In this document: one piece after another, positions 6,941 to 15,317 of the stretch
How the letters are laid out: every line of letters begins with the position of its first letter
Position numbering within the stretch: the first letter of the stretch is position 1
Assembly: GCA_035392025.1 (NCBI GenBank)
Contig: DAOPMC010000019.1
Coordinates: forward strand, 1-26,862
Reading direction: 5' to 3'
From: DAOPMC01 sp035392025
Lineage (GTDB): Bacteria; Bacillota_I; Bacilli_A; RF39; UBA660
DNA: 26,862 bases
Program-made: the position numbers and the translations under genes
The notes under the pieces: generated by a model
Told to the model about the DNA's origin: nothing
The model's input: only the letters and a program-made list of their open reading frames with translations
Databases searched by the model: none

Positions 6941-9125
6941 ATTCATCTTTTTCTAACTGGACTAATACTTCTCTAGGTTTTGAACCATTAGCTGGCCCAA
7001 TGATTCCCCTTTCTTCTAACAAATCCACAATTCTCGCTGCTCTATTATATCCCAGTCGATATTTTCTTTGTAACAATGATGCACTAACTTTTCCTGTAGT
7101 AATAATATATTCAACTATTTCATTATAAAGTGGATCATCATATTCTTCTGTCTCTGCACTACTAGATGATGTGCTCATATTAGAATTATTGTCACTTAAA
7201 CTTAAGAAGTTTTCATCATATTGGGCAATTTGTTCTTTAACCGTATGATCAACTACTCTTTTTATCTCTTGTTCCGAAACAAATGATCCTTGAATTCTAA
7301 GTGGAGTTGATTCTCCCATAGGTAAGAATAACATATCTCCTTTGCCAAGAAGTTTTTCAGCTCCCATCATATCTAGAATAGTTCTTGAGTCAATACTAGA
7401 TGATACTGCAAATGCTATCCTAGATGGAATATTTGCTTTAATTAAACCTGTTACAACATCTGTTGATGGTCTTTGAGTTGCAACCACTAAATGAATACCT
7501 GCAGCTCTCGCCATTTGAGTGATTCTCATAATAGAGTCTTCTACTTCTTTAGCTGCAACTAACATCAAATCAGCAAGTTCATCTATTACACAAACAATAT
7601 ATGGTAACTTTTTCATTTTCTCATCATCGCTTAAATGTTTATTTTTATTCTCAATCATTTCATTGTAACTTTCCATATTTTTAGATCCGGTTTCACTAAA
7701 CAGTTCATATCTTCTTTCCATTTCCATTACAATTTTCTTTAAAGCATCAGATGCCTTTCTTGGGTCAGATACAACTGGTGTTAAAAGATGAGGAACACCA
7801 TTATAAATGCTAAGCTCTACTTTTTTAGGGTCGACCAGTACTAATTTTACTTCATCTGGTTTAGTACGCATAAGAATTGAAATTAGCATACAATTTATAC
7901 ATACTGATTTGCCAGATCCTGTTGCCCCTGCTACCAATAGGTGTGGCATTTTATTAAGTTCACCGTACTCGCACTTACCCATAATATTCTTACCAAATAC
8001 AACAGCAAGTTTAGAATTATCATATCTTTTTGGCATTGCCTCAAGTACTTCTCTAATACTTACTAATTGAGTAGATTCGTTAGGCATTTCAACTCCAACA
8101 GTATTTTTACCAGGAATTGGCGCTTGAATACGAACATTCTTTTTAGCAAGAGCAAGAGCTATCTCACGATTTATTCCAAGTAATTTGCTAACTTTAGTAC
8201 CAGATTTTAATTCCATTTCATACTGAGTAACGGTAGGTCCAATATTAACTTCAACTACTTTTCCAACAATTCCAAATTCATTTAAAGTGTTTTCAAGTAT
8301 TCCTATATTTTTTTCAATTACTGACTTATCTACACTTGATTTGTTTTTATTAGGCCAATCTAAAAGTGATAAATTTGGCAAGTGATAATCTTTGTTAGTC
8401 GGAATATTTTCTTTTTTAGGTTCAACATTTTTATCATCGTGAACTTTAGTAATTTCATCTAAATTTTGAATAACAATTTTCTTTTCACCATTATCATTAT
8501 TATCAACAATTAATGGTTTTATACTTCCTTCCTTATTTTTCTTTTTAGGTAGCATGTCCTTCCCTTTATTTAAAATATCCATTATGGATAATCCAGTAAA
8601 TATTAAGAATCCAATTATACCAATAATAATTGTAACAATCTTTGTTGCACCTTTAAATAGAGCATATATCAGGGAAAGGGATAATCCTCCAACCATACCG
8701 CCACCTAAATTAGATAAGTCCGTATCGCCTCCAGTATTAATAATGACATCAAGTGTATCCATTAAATTATCGAAAGTATTAGATATGATGCCTGATGCTG
8801 TTATTTTTTCGCCTGTTATATAGCCTGTATGAAGTAGCACTAAAACCATTATTAAAACTAAAAGTGCTCCACACACACGAGATTTTAAAAAGTTAGGTTT
8901 TTTATTTTTAAAAAATAATAAAACTCCACCAATAAATATACATAATAATAGTACTGCGTAGGCTGATCCAAATAAAAATACTGCAAATGATTTAATAAAT
9001 TTCCCAACTGGACCTGAATTATTAATAAATCCAAGTATCGCAATTAAGCATAGTATAATTCCATATACTTCAGGATAACTTCTTTTATTTTCTTTATCTT
9101 TAGAAGACTTCTTCCTCTTTGCCAT
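6939..9125 (-). CDS. ftsK: DNA translocase FtsK/SpoIIIE
   Basis: This 728-residue septal DNA pump moves chromosome ends across the closing septum, and in spore formers moves the forespore chromosome. Four hydrophobic segments lie in the first 190 residues (about 20-37, 45-72, 84-105, 160-185). A charged linker (190-265) leads to the motor domain with Walker A GATGSGKS (400-407), 'LVLVDPKKVELSIYN' and Walker B 'VCVIDELADLM'. The C-terminal winged-helix gamma domain that reads KOPS/SRS sites is present ('SASLLQRKYRLGYNRAARIVDLLEERGIIGP'). The linker is short, so the protein is nearer SpoIIIE in size than E. coli FtsK. The ATG has TAGGAGATG upstream and a likely promoter at 9146-9172. Confidence 0.95.
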   Translation of the reverse strand: MAKRKKSSKDKENKRSYPEVYGIILCLIAILGFINNSGPVGKFIKSFAVFLFGSAYAVLLLCIFIGGVLLFFKNKKPNFLKSRVCGALLVLIMVLVLLHTGYITGEKITASGIISNTFDNLMDTLDVIINTGGDTDLSNLGGGMVGGLSLSLIYALFKGATKIVTIIIGIIGFLIFTGLSIMDILNKGKDMLPKKKNKEGSIKPLIVDNNDNGEKKIVIQNLDEITKVHDDKNVEPKKENIPTNKDYHLPNLSLLDWPNKNKSSVDKSVIEKNIGILENTLNEFGIVGKVVEVNIGPTVTQYEMELKSGTKVSKLLGINREIALALAKKNVRIQAPIPGKNTVGVEMPNESTQLVSIREVLEAMPKRYDNSKLAVVFGKNIMGKCEYGELNKMPHLLVAGATGSGKSVCINCMLISILMRTKPDEVKLVLVDPKKVELSIYNGVPHLLTPVVSDPRKASDALKKIVMEMERRYELFSETGSKNMESYNEMIENKNKHLSDDEKMKKLPYIVCVIDELADLMLVAAKEVEDSIMRITQMARAAGIHLVVATQRPSTDVVTGLIKANIPSRIAFAVSSSIDSRTILDMMGAEKLLGKGDMLFLPMGESTPLRIQGSFVSEQEIKRVVDHTVKEQIAQYDENFLSLSDNNSNMSTSSSSAETEEYDDPLYNEIVEYIITTGKVSASLLQRKYRLGYNRAARIVDLLEERGIIGPANGSKPREVLVQLEKDE

Positions 9126-9145
9126 GCTATCATCTCCTATTATTG

Positions 9146-9172
9146 ATTATATCATAAAAATTATTAAAACAA
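9146..9172 (-). promoter_or_regulatory. Probable ftsK promoter (extended -10)
   Basis: On minus, TATAAT (9146-9151) is preceded by TG plus one base. The best -35 is TTGTTT (9167-9172) at a short 15-nt spacing, so recognition would rest on the extended -10. It lies just downstream of the hairpin that ends the alaS cluster. Confidence 0.45.
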
Positions 9173-9176
9173 TACT

Positions 9177-9210
9177 AAAATAGTCACCAGTATAAACTGA
9201 CAACTATTTT
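9177..9210. terminator. Terminator after the alaS cluster
   Basis: A 14-bp stem (9177-9190 with 9197-9210; two G-U pairs when read on minus) has a 6-nt loop. On minus it follows the 56-codon ORF directly. The purest U-run lies on the plus side (eight T at 9205-9212), so it would also stop transcription entering from ftsK towards alaS. Confidence 0.7.
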
Positions 9211-9212
9211 TT

Positions 9213-9383
9213 TTATTTTGTTTTAATCCTATCATTTGAAGTATGCAATGATGCTTTGTTATTTGTTACAATAACCTCTCCTATTCTAGAAAGATTATTG
9301 CTTATATTCTTATGTGCCTCAAGTTTTTCTTTAGCCTTTCTTTGCTTAAAGCAATCTCCTAATTTCAAATTATTAATATTCAT
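9213..9383 (-). CDS. 56-residue basic peptide coupled to alaS, unknown function
   Basis: The ORF starts ATG two nt after the alaS stop (TAG AT ATG) and ends TAA immediately before the terminator, so it fills the operon end exactly. The product (starts MNINNLKLGDCFKQRK, ends SNDRIKTK) is basic, hydrophilic and without a membrane segment or recognisable domain. A plausible Shine-Dalgarno is weak, so translation would rely on re-initiation from alaS. Its placement and clean fit between stop and terminator argue for a real gene. It does not resemble the C-Ala region missing from AlaRS. Because ORFs this short arise by chance in AT-rich DNA, confidence is moderate. Confidence 0.45.
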   Translation of the reverse strand: MNINNLKLGDCFKQRKAKEKLEAHKNISNNLSRIGEVIVTNNKASLHTSNDRIKTK

Positions 9384-9385
9384 AT

Positions 9386-11146
9386 CTACTCTAGTATTGC
9401 TTTAATTCTTCTAACTCCTGCAGAAGATGCTTCTTCTTTGATAATTTTAAAATGGCCAAGCTCCTTAGTATTGCTAACATGAGGTCCACCACATATTTCT
9501 TTAGAAATATCGCCTATTTTATAAACTGATACCTCATCAGAATATTTTTCAATAAACATAGCCTCTGCTCCACTTTTTACTGCTTCTTCTTTAGATGTTT
9601 CATATTTTTCCACAGGTAAAGCCATATCAATATACTTATTTACTAAATCCTCAGTAGCTTTTATTTCTTCCAAGGTCATCTTTCGATCAAATGAAAAATC
9701 AAATCTCATTCTTTCATCAGTTATATTACTACCTTTTTGATGAACATTCTTATTTAGTATCTCTTTTAAAGCTGCGTTTAATAAATGAGTTGCTGTATGA
9801 TATTTAATATTCATTTGACTATTTCCAGCAAGACCACCTTTAAATTTATGCTCAGCACCAAGTCTGGATTTTTCTTGATGCTCTTTGAATTTTTCATAAA
9901 AACCTTTTACATCTACTGTAATATTATTTTCAGTTGCAATTTCTAATGTTAGTTCTATTGGAAATCCATATGTATCATATAATTTAAATGCTAAGTCTTT
10001 ATTTAAAATATTATTGTCAAGTGTTTTAATTATTTTTTCAAACTCTTTTAATCCTTTTTCCAAAGTACGATTGAACTTTATTTTTTCACTATTTAATATT
10101 TCTAAAATAATCTCTTTATTTTCTTCAAGTTCAGTGTAATATTCCTTATATTTATTAATAACCATATTAGCAAGTTCCATATCCCAATCACTATTAATAT
10201 CAATGCCAATATTTTTAGCATGACGAATAGTTCTTCTAATTAGTCTTCTTAAAATATATCCTTGATCAGTATTAGATGGTTTAATTCCAGCTTTATCACC
10301 CGATATCATTACTGAGGTTCTAATATGATCTGCAATAATTCTCATACTTTTAATATATCTTAGATCGTTGTATGATTTGTTAGATAATTCTTCTATTTTT
10401 AAAATTATATCTTTAAATACAGATGATAAATAATTATCATCTACTCCTTCTAAAAGTGCTGCAACCCTTTCATAACCCATACCTGTGTCAACATTTGGAT
10501 GAGCTAATTTTTCAAATTTCCCATCTTTATTCTTATTGTATTCCATAAATACGTTATTCCAAATTTCTACCCATCTATCATCATCTGGATCGAATATGTC
10601 GGGGGCATTATCTTTACCACTAAAATAAAATATTTCAGTGTCAGGTCCACAAGGCCCCGTTTCATTAACTGGCCCCCACCAATTATCTTTTTCTCCTAAA
10701 AATACAATGCGTTCTTTTTTAACACCATGACTCATCCATAAATCGCGTGATATATCATCTACTTCAACATCTCTATCGCCTTCAAATACTGTAAATGCTA
10801 GTTTCTCAACTGGAATATTTAGTACTTTTGTTAAAAACTCAAAGCTATAGGCAATACTTTCTTTTTTAAAATAGTCCCCCAAACTCCAATTACCTAACAT
10901 CTCAAAAAATGTGTGATGCGTCTTATCTCCGATACCATCTAAATCAGTTAATCTTAGACACTTTTGATAATCTACTAATCTTTTCCCTTTAGGATGAACC
11001 TCTCCCATTAAATATGGCACAAGAGGTTGCATTCCGGCAGCATTAAAAAGACTAGTAGCATCATTTTCTGGTATTAATGGTGCACTAGGTATATGAACAT
11101 GACCTTTACTTTCAAAAAATTTTATATATTCATCTTTAAGATTCAT
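9386..11146 (-). CDS. alaS: Alanyl-tRNA synthetase, short form lacking C-Ala
   Basis: This enzyme charges tRNA-Ala. The class II catalytic core is complete at the N-terminus ('FFESKGHVHIPSAPLIP', 'NAAGMQP', 'KCLRLTDLDGIGDKTHHTFFEMLGNWSLGDYF', 'GPCGPDTEIFY', 'RIIADHIRTSVMISGDKAGIKPSNTDQGYILRRLIRR'). The editing domain that clears Ser- and Gly-tRNA-Ala keeps its zinc ligands: HTATH (450-454) and CGGPH (552-556). The protein stops at residue 586, right after 'SSAGVRRIKAILE', where bacterial AlaRS (about 870 residues) continues with a helical/coiled-coil region and C-Ala. The stop is followed directly by another ORF and a terminator, so no downstream remnant is seen and this is a settled short form, not a fresh frameshift. 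It lies 3 nt downstream of the UPF0200-like gene, whose last codons supply the GGAGAG. Confidence 0.93.
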   Translation of the reverse strand: MNLKDEYIKFFESKGHVHIPSAPLIPENDATSLFNAAGMQPLVPYLMGEVHPKGKRLVDYQKCLRLTDLDGIGDKTHHTFFEMLGNWSLGDYFKKESIAYSFEFLTKVLNIPVEKLAFTVFEGDRDVEVDDISRDLWMSHGVKKERIVFLGEKDNWWGPVNETGPCGPDTEIFYFSGKDNAPDIFDPDDDRWVEIWNNVFMEYNKNKDGKFEKLAHPNVDTGMGYERVAALLEGVDDNYLSSVFKDIILKIEELSNKSYNDLRYIKSMRIIADHIRTSVMISGDKAGIKPSNTDQGYILRRLIRRTIRHAKNIGIDINSDWDMELANMVINKYKEYYTELEENKEIILEILNSEKIKFNRTLEKGLKEFEKIIKTLDNNILNKDLAFKLYDTYGFPIELTLEIATENNITVDVKGFYEKFKEHQEKSRLGAEHKFKGGLAGNSQMNIKYHTATHLLNAALKEILNKNVHQKGSNITDERMRFDFSFDRKMTLEEIKATEDLVNKYIDMALPVEKYETSKEEAVKSGAEAMFIEKYSDEVSVYKIGDISKEICGGPHVSNTKELGHFKIIKEEASSAGVRRIKAILE

Positions 11147-11149
11147 ACT

Positions 11150-11698
11150 TCACTCTCCTAAATTATCTAAAATATTAAAAAGTTGCGCTTTGCATTCATC
11201 TCTACCCTTATTATTAAAAATAAAATAGTCTGCATACGCAATTGGACCTCCTTTAGCAAGATTTTCTATCTCTGCAATATCTCTATTTTTAGCATCATCC
11301 ATACTTAGCGGCCTAATCTCTCTTTGAGACAACCTATTATATCTAATTTCTTTATCTGTTACAATAGAAATTACTATTATTTTATTTAGATTATCCTGTA
11401 AATATTTTAATTCATCCCAAGAATATAATCCATCTAAAACAACATTCCCATCTTCAAAATATTTTTTAATTCTAGGTAAAAGAACTTTAGCATACGCATC
11501 CATGCCAAGTTCTTTTCTTAACTTTTCTCTCATCATTTTTTCATTTTTCTCATTTACTTCAAGCCCTACTTCTTGCAACTTCTCCATTGTAACTCCACCA
11601 AAGTAAACTTTTTTGTATCCCATTTCTACTAAAGCGTCTGATACTACTGATTTGCCTGAACCACACATGCCAACAATTGCAATAATATTATTACTCAT
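11150..11698 (-). CDS. P-loop nucleotide kinase-like ATPase of the UPF0200 / dephospho-CoA kinase-like group
   Basis: The product has 182 residues. The N-terminal Walker A 'IAIVGMCGSGKSVVSDAL' is followed by 'VYFGGVTMEKLQEVGLEVNEKNEKMMREKLRKELG', a core 'VVLDGLYSWDELKYLQ', the lid 'RYNRLSQREIRPLSMDDAKNRDIAEIENLAKGGPIAYADYFIFNNKG', and a short C-terminal helix. This order (P-loop, 'G.V...E.....', 'v.dGl.s..E', 'R..RL..R', '.AD..i.N.g') matches the archaeal UPF0200 family of putative nucleotide kinases better than bacterial CoaE. The substrate is unknown. The ATG overlaps the upstream permease gene by 8 nt and alaS follows after 3 nt, so the three are one operon. A true CoaE is the main alternative and is less likely. 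Confidence 0.75.
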   Translation of the reverse strand: MSNNIIAIVGMCGSGKSVVSDALVEMGYKKVYFGGVTMEKLQEVGLEVNEKNEKMMREKLRKELGMDAYAKVLLPRIKKYFEDGNVVLDGLYSWDELKYLQDNLNKIIVISIVTDKEIRYNRLSQREIRPLSMDDAKNRDIAEIENLAKGGPIAYADYFIFNNKGRDECKAQLFNILDNLGE

Positions 11699-12860
11699 CT
11701 TTAACTACCTTTTCTTCTTGATTAATATTTTTTATTTTTGACATAAAATCATATTTTTCATCAAAGAAATTAATAACAATTTTAATTCCTGCAATGATTG
11801 GGGTTGCAAAGATCATACCTAATACTCCAAAGAAATAGCCAAACAATAATAACCCTATCATAATTGTTACTGGATGAAGTTTCATAGTTTTACCCATTAT
11901 TAATGGTTGCAATATAATTGCATCAACCTGTTGAATGACAAATGCCATAACTATTGTAAGTATTCCAACAAGTGGGCTGATAGTAAATCCTACAATTGCT
12001 GCAATACCTCCGCCAATCCAAGGACCAATATATGGAATAATATTTGTAATTGCACAAATAAGGGCAAATAACATAGGTGCCTTTAATCCAATCACACTAA
12101 ATCCAATTAAACTAAGAATAAATACTGCAAGTGCTACTAACAAAGTACCTTGTAAAAAGTTTCTACATGCTGTATTTAGTCTAGATGCTAAATCTTTAAT
12201 ATTTTTATGAAAACGTTTAGGAATGAAATCAAGTACATTTTTAATGCCATCAAAATCGACCAATAAATAGAATCCTACAACAAGCCCAAGCAAGAACATT
12301 CCAAGGCCAGATACAAAACTAGTTGCAATGTTAACTACACTCGTTGGAAGCGAAGTTGCAATATCTGTTCCCATTGATTGAATTGATTCTAACATCTTTT
12401 GACTTACTGAACTTAAATCAACTCCAGAACCTCCTAATTTATCAAAGAAATTGCCAATAAATTCAATTACTTCATTCACTATTGTTGGTAATACCCCAAT
12501 AAAATCATTTATTTGATTAACAAGTGCTGGGAATATCAAAATAATCAAAAGATATAAAATAAGAATTAAAATAAAGAATGCAAATATTGATGCAATAACT
12601 CTTTTTACACCTTTTTTAACAAACCAATTTACTATTGGATCAAGCAACCACGCTACAATTAAACCAATAAATAACGGACTAATAACTCTTAATATATTTC
12701 CAATAATTACAAATACCTTAGTTTCTCTAAGTAAATAAATACCAAGACCAATTATTGAAAATATTGAAAGTAAGTAAAAGATTCTAAGTATTCGTTTGGA
12801 TAAACTAATAACCTCATTTAAATTTTCAGTATCAATTTTTGGATTTTTCTTTCCTATCAT
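11691..12860 (-). CDS. AI-2E family membrane permease (YrrI-like)
   Basis: This roughly 389-residue polytopic membrane protein belongs to the AI-2E transporter family (formerly UPF0118). Hydrophobic helices start near residue 30 ('IFYLLSIFSIIGLGIYLL'). The family core contains 'FIGLIVAWLLDPIVNWFVKKGVKR', 'LLGLVVGFYLLVDFDGIK', 'ALICAITNIIPYIGPWIGGGIAAIVGF', 'QQVDAIILQPLIMGKTMKLHPVTIMIGLLLFGYFFGVLGMIFATPIIAGIKI'. Members include AI-2 exporters and Na+/Li+-H+ antiporters, so the substrate cannot be assigned. In Bacillus a homologue (yrrI) lies in the recD2-alaS region, matching this order. An upstream ATG (12872) has no Shine-Dalgarno; GGTGA is 6 nt before the ATG at 12860, which is chosen. Confidence 0.9.
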   Translation of the reverse strand: MIGKKNPKIDTENLNEVISLSKRILRIFYLLSIFSIIGLGIYLLRETKVFVIIGNILRVISPLFIGLIVAWLLDPIVNWFVKKGVKRVIASIFAFFILILILYLLIILIFPALVNQINDFIGVLPTIVNEVIEFIGNFFDKLGGSGVDLSSVSQKMLESIQSMGTDIATSLPTSVVNIATSFVSGLGMFLLGLVVGFYLLVDFDGIKNVLDFIPKRFHKNIKDLASRLNTACRNFLQGTLLVALAVFILSLIGFSVIGLKAPMLFALICAITNIIPYIGPWIGGGIAAIVGFTISPLVGILTIVMAFVIQQVDAIILQPLIMGKTMKLHPVTIMIGLLLFGYFFGVLGMIFATPIIAGIKIVINFFDEKYDFMSKIKNINQEEKVVKDE

Positions 12861-12876
12861 ATTTATCACCATCTAT

Positions 12877-12882
12877 ATTATA
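12877..12882 (-). promoter_or_regulatory. Probable -10 element for the permease-kinase-alaS operon
   Basis: On minus, TATAAT is preceded by TG plus one base, about 16 nt before the permease start. No good -35 is visible at 16-18 nt, so this is an extended -10 candidate only. It lies downstream of the terminator at 12922-12944, as expected for a new unit. Confidence 0.4.
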
Positions 12883-12921
12883 ACAAATAACTGTTAAAAT
12901 TAAAATAGTATTTTTTACAAA

Positions 12922-12944
12922 CAAAAAACCCTCATAAAAGGGTT
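12922..12944 (-). terminator. Rho-independent terminator ending the GNAT-recD2 operon
   Basis: On minus, AACCCT (12939-12944), loop TTTATG, AGGGTT (12927-12932), followed by a T-rich tail (TTTTGTTTGT). The stop codon of the 55-codon ORF (12943-12945) is in the stem base. Confidence 0.85.
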
Positions 12945-13110
12945 ATTTGCTATCTTTTATTGCTTCACACTTGCATTTTTCTAGTTTCATTATCTTATCT
13001 TTCAACTCTTTCTTTTTATCCTCCGGTAAAGTTAAATAATAAAAAGTTGTCGCAAGCCCTAAGGCACCAAGCACATGCCAACAGATCCACATTTTTCCAG
13101 TGGCCCTCAT
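12943..13110 (-). CDS. 55-residue small membrane protein, unknown function
   Basis: ATG at 13110, 25 nt after the recD2 stop, has AGGTGAT 4-6 nt upstream; the frame ends TAA inside the operon terminator. The peptide begins MRATGKMWICWHVLGALGLATTFYYLTL, a single hydrophobic helix of about 20 residues. It continues with a charged helix (PEDKKKELKDKIMKLEKCKCEAIKDSK) containing a CxC pair. The good Shine-Dalgarno, fit to the terminator and sensible membrane topology support a real gene. In Bacillus small ORFs (yrzQ/yrzR) also sit between recD2 and yrrI, which is a positional parallel only; I do not see sequence homology. Confidence 0.6.
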   Translation of the reverse strand: MRATGKMWICWHVLGALGLATTFYYLTLPEDKKKELKDKIMKLEKCKCEAIKDSK

Positions 13111-13135
13111 AATATCACCTCAGTAATATTATTTA

Positions 13136-15316
13136 CTATTTAAAATTATTGATACTATCTATTATAAAAGTTTTTAATGTTGTCTTTCTCTCTTTATATG
13201 AATCATTTAAAATAGCCTTTTGAAGTGCGCCAATCTCACCTAAGATATATAATTTCTTTTTCGCTCTTGTTACTGCAGTATAGATAAGTTTCTTATACAG
13301 CATTCTACTATATTTATTTAATACTGGAATAATTACTGTATCAAATTCACTTCCTTGTGCTTTATGAATACTTATTACAAACCCATGAGTAATGTTTTGA
13401 AATATTGATGGAGTATATTTTACTCTACCGCTATCATAATTTACATACATTTCTTTTGGTTTTGTACTAATTACATCTAAATAACCTAAGTCACCATTAA
13501 AAACATTTTCATCAGGCATATTTACAAGTTGTAATATTTTATCACCCTCACGATATGTTTTTTCACCATACATTATCTCTTTATGATCAGTACTGGGATT
13601 TAAAAGATTTTGAATAAATATATTTAAATCATCTATCCCTGATTCATAAGCATAAATTGGTGCAAGTACTTGGAATTTAAAATAATCACTTTTATTATAT
13701 TGAGATATGATGGGTTTTAAATATTCTTTTAGATTATTACTGCTACATTCAATTATTTCTAAATCATCTCCTAGCGATAGAGAACCTAAATCAAAAGTTT
13801 GATTATTGATATCATATGCTAATTTTATAATGTTAGAGTCTTTGGCTTGACGGTATAATTCTTTTAATTTAATAACACTAAACATATCACATTCAATTAG
13901 ATCTTTTAACACTTGGCCAGGTCCAACACTTGGCAATTGATCATAATCTCCTACCAAAACAACTTTACAATCATATGGTATACCTGCCAGCAAACTATTA
14001 AATAAGTTAACATCGATCATACTTGCCTCATCAATAATAATCATCTTTACTTCAGCTTTATTTTCTTCATTAATCGCGAATGTATCTGTTTCCTTATCCC
14101 ATTTTAAAAATCTATGAATAGTCGCTGCTGGCATGTGGGTTGTCTCACTCATCCTTTTACTCGCTCTACCAGTTGGTGCAAGAAGTGCAACATCTTTTAC
14201 CAAATCTTGATATGTTAAATTATAAACTGACATATATAACTCTGTTATTGCTTTTATAATAGTCGTCTTGCCTGTTCCAGGCCCTCCTGTTATTATTACG
14301 AAAGCTTCTTCAAGGCTAGACTTTACCGCTCTTATTTGATCACTATTAAAAGTTATTTCTAAGTCTTTTTCTACCTGATCAACATATTTTAAATCAACTT
14401 TAGGAAGAATAATTTTAGATAAATTGCATAGTCTTTTGCTGATATTTTTCTCTGCCATGTAATAACTTTTTAAATAATATTTTTCACCTAGTTGAACTAT
14501 ATCTTGAATAGATATCAAATCTATTATCGAATTTTCTATTTTTTCATAATCTTTAACATCTAAAGCTCTCATCGTATAATTAATAAGTTCATCTTTGAAT
14601 AAATAAACATCTCCAACATTATTGGCAACTTCTGCCATAACATATTTTATACCAGCTTTTATTCTTCTATCGTCATCTATACTAACATTTAAATTTGATT
14701 TAAGAGCATCTATTTTTTTAAAACTGATACCATTAACATTATCAATTATATTATAGATATTATCAGTAACAATATCTTTAGTTTTATCTTTAAATGCATA
14801 ATATATTTCAAGTGATTCTTTGGTATTAAATCCAATTTCAGTTAAAAATAAAATGGTGCTATAACTGCTTTGATACTTAATTAAATTATCATAAATAATG
14901 TTTTTTTGCTTTTCAGTTACAGTTGGAACCAGTAGAAGACAACTAGGATTATTCTCTATTGTACTAAGGCAATCTTCTCCCAAAACAGTGACTATCTTCT
15001 CAGCTTTTTTTTCTCCAATTCCTTTAAACAAATCAGATGATAAAAATTCAATAATTGCATCTTTAGAAGTAGGCTTTATAACTTCATAACTGCTGACAAC
15101 AAATTGCATACCATATCTTTCATGGTCTTTAAACTCACCATTAAAAAGATAATAATCGTTTTCATTTAATTCATAAAAATACCCTGTAAAAGTAATAGTT
15201 TTATTAATAAACTCTTCTATTTCATTATCTATCTCTCTAACCTTAAATAATCCAACAGTATATCCTTTGTCAGATTTAAAAATTGTTTTTCTAAAATTAC
15301 CTTTTATATAACTCAT
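13136..15316 (-). CDS. recD2: ATP-dependent 5'-3' DNA helicase RecD2 (YrrC)
   Basis: This 726-residue SF1B helicase acts without RecBC, in replication-fork maintenance and mismatch repair. The N-terminal part (about 1-330) holds an OB-like domain and a helix-hairpin-helix region ('LFKGIGEKKAEKIVTVLGEDCLSTIENNP') typical of RecD2 and absent in RecD1. The motor has Walker A 'IITGGPGTGKTTI' (about residue 345), 'LLAPTGRASKRMSE', the DExx box 'MIIIDEASMID', 'VLVGDYDQLPSVGPGQVLKDL', the C-terminal 'GFVISIHKAQGSEFDTVIIPV' and motif VI 'YTAVTRAKKKLYILG'. An upstream ATG (15328) overlaps mtaB and has no Shine-Dalgarno. GAGG lies 6 nt before the ATG at 15316, one nt after the mtaB stop, so this coupled start is chosen. 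Confidence 0.95.
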   Translation of the reverse strand: MSYIKGNFRKTIFKSDKGYTVGLFKVREIDNEIEEFINKTITFTGYFYELNENDYYLFNGEFKDHERYGMQFVVSSYEVIKPTSKDAIIEFLSSDLFKGIGEKKAEKIVTVLGEDCLSTIENNPSCLLLVPTVTEKQKNIIYDNLIKYQSSYSTILFLTEIGFNTKESLEIYYAFKDKTKDIVTDNIYNIIDNVNGISFKKIDALKSNLNVSIDDDRRIKAGIKYVMAEVANNVGDVYLFKDELINYTMRALDVKDYEKIENSIIDLISIQDIVQLGEKYYLKSYYMAEKNISKRLCNLSKIILPKVDLKYVDQVEKDLEITFNSDQIRAVKSSLEEAFVIITGGPGTGKTTIIKAITELYMSVYNLTYQDLVKDVALLAPTGRASKRMSETTHMPAATIHRFLKWDKETDTFAINEENKAEVKMIIIDEASMIDVNLFNSLLAGIPYDCKVVLVGDYDQLPSVGPGQVLKDLIECDMFSVIKLKELYRQAKDSNIIKLAYDINNQTFDLGSLSLGDDLEIIECSSNNLKEYLKPIISQYNKSDYFKFQVLAPIYAYESGIDDLNIFIQNLLNPSTDHKEIMYGEKTYREGDKILQLVNMPDENVFNGDLGYLDVISTKPKEMYVNYDSGRVKYTPSIFQNITHGFVISIHKAQGSEFDTVIIPVLNKYSRMLYKKLIYTAVTRAKKKLYILGEIGALQKAILNDSYKERKTTLKTFIIDSINNFK

Positions 15317-15317
15317 G

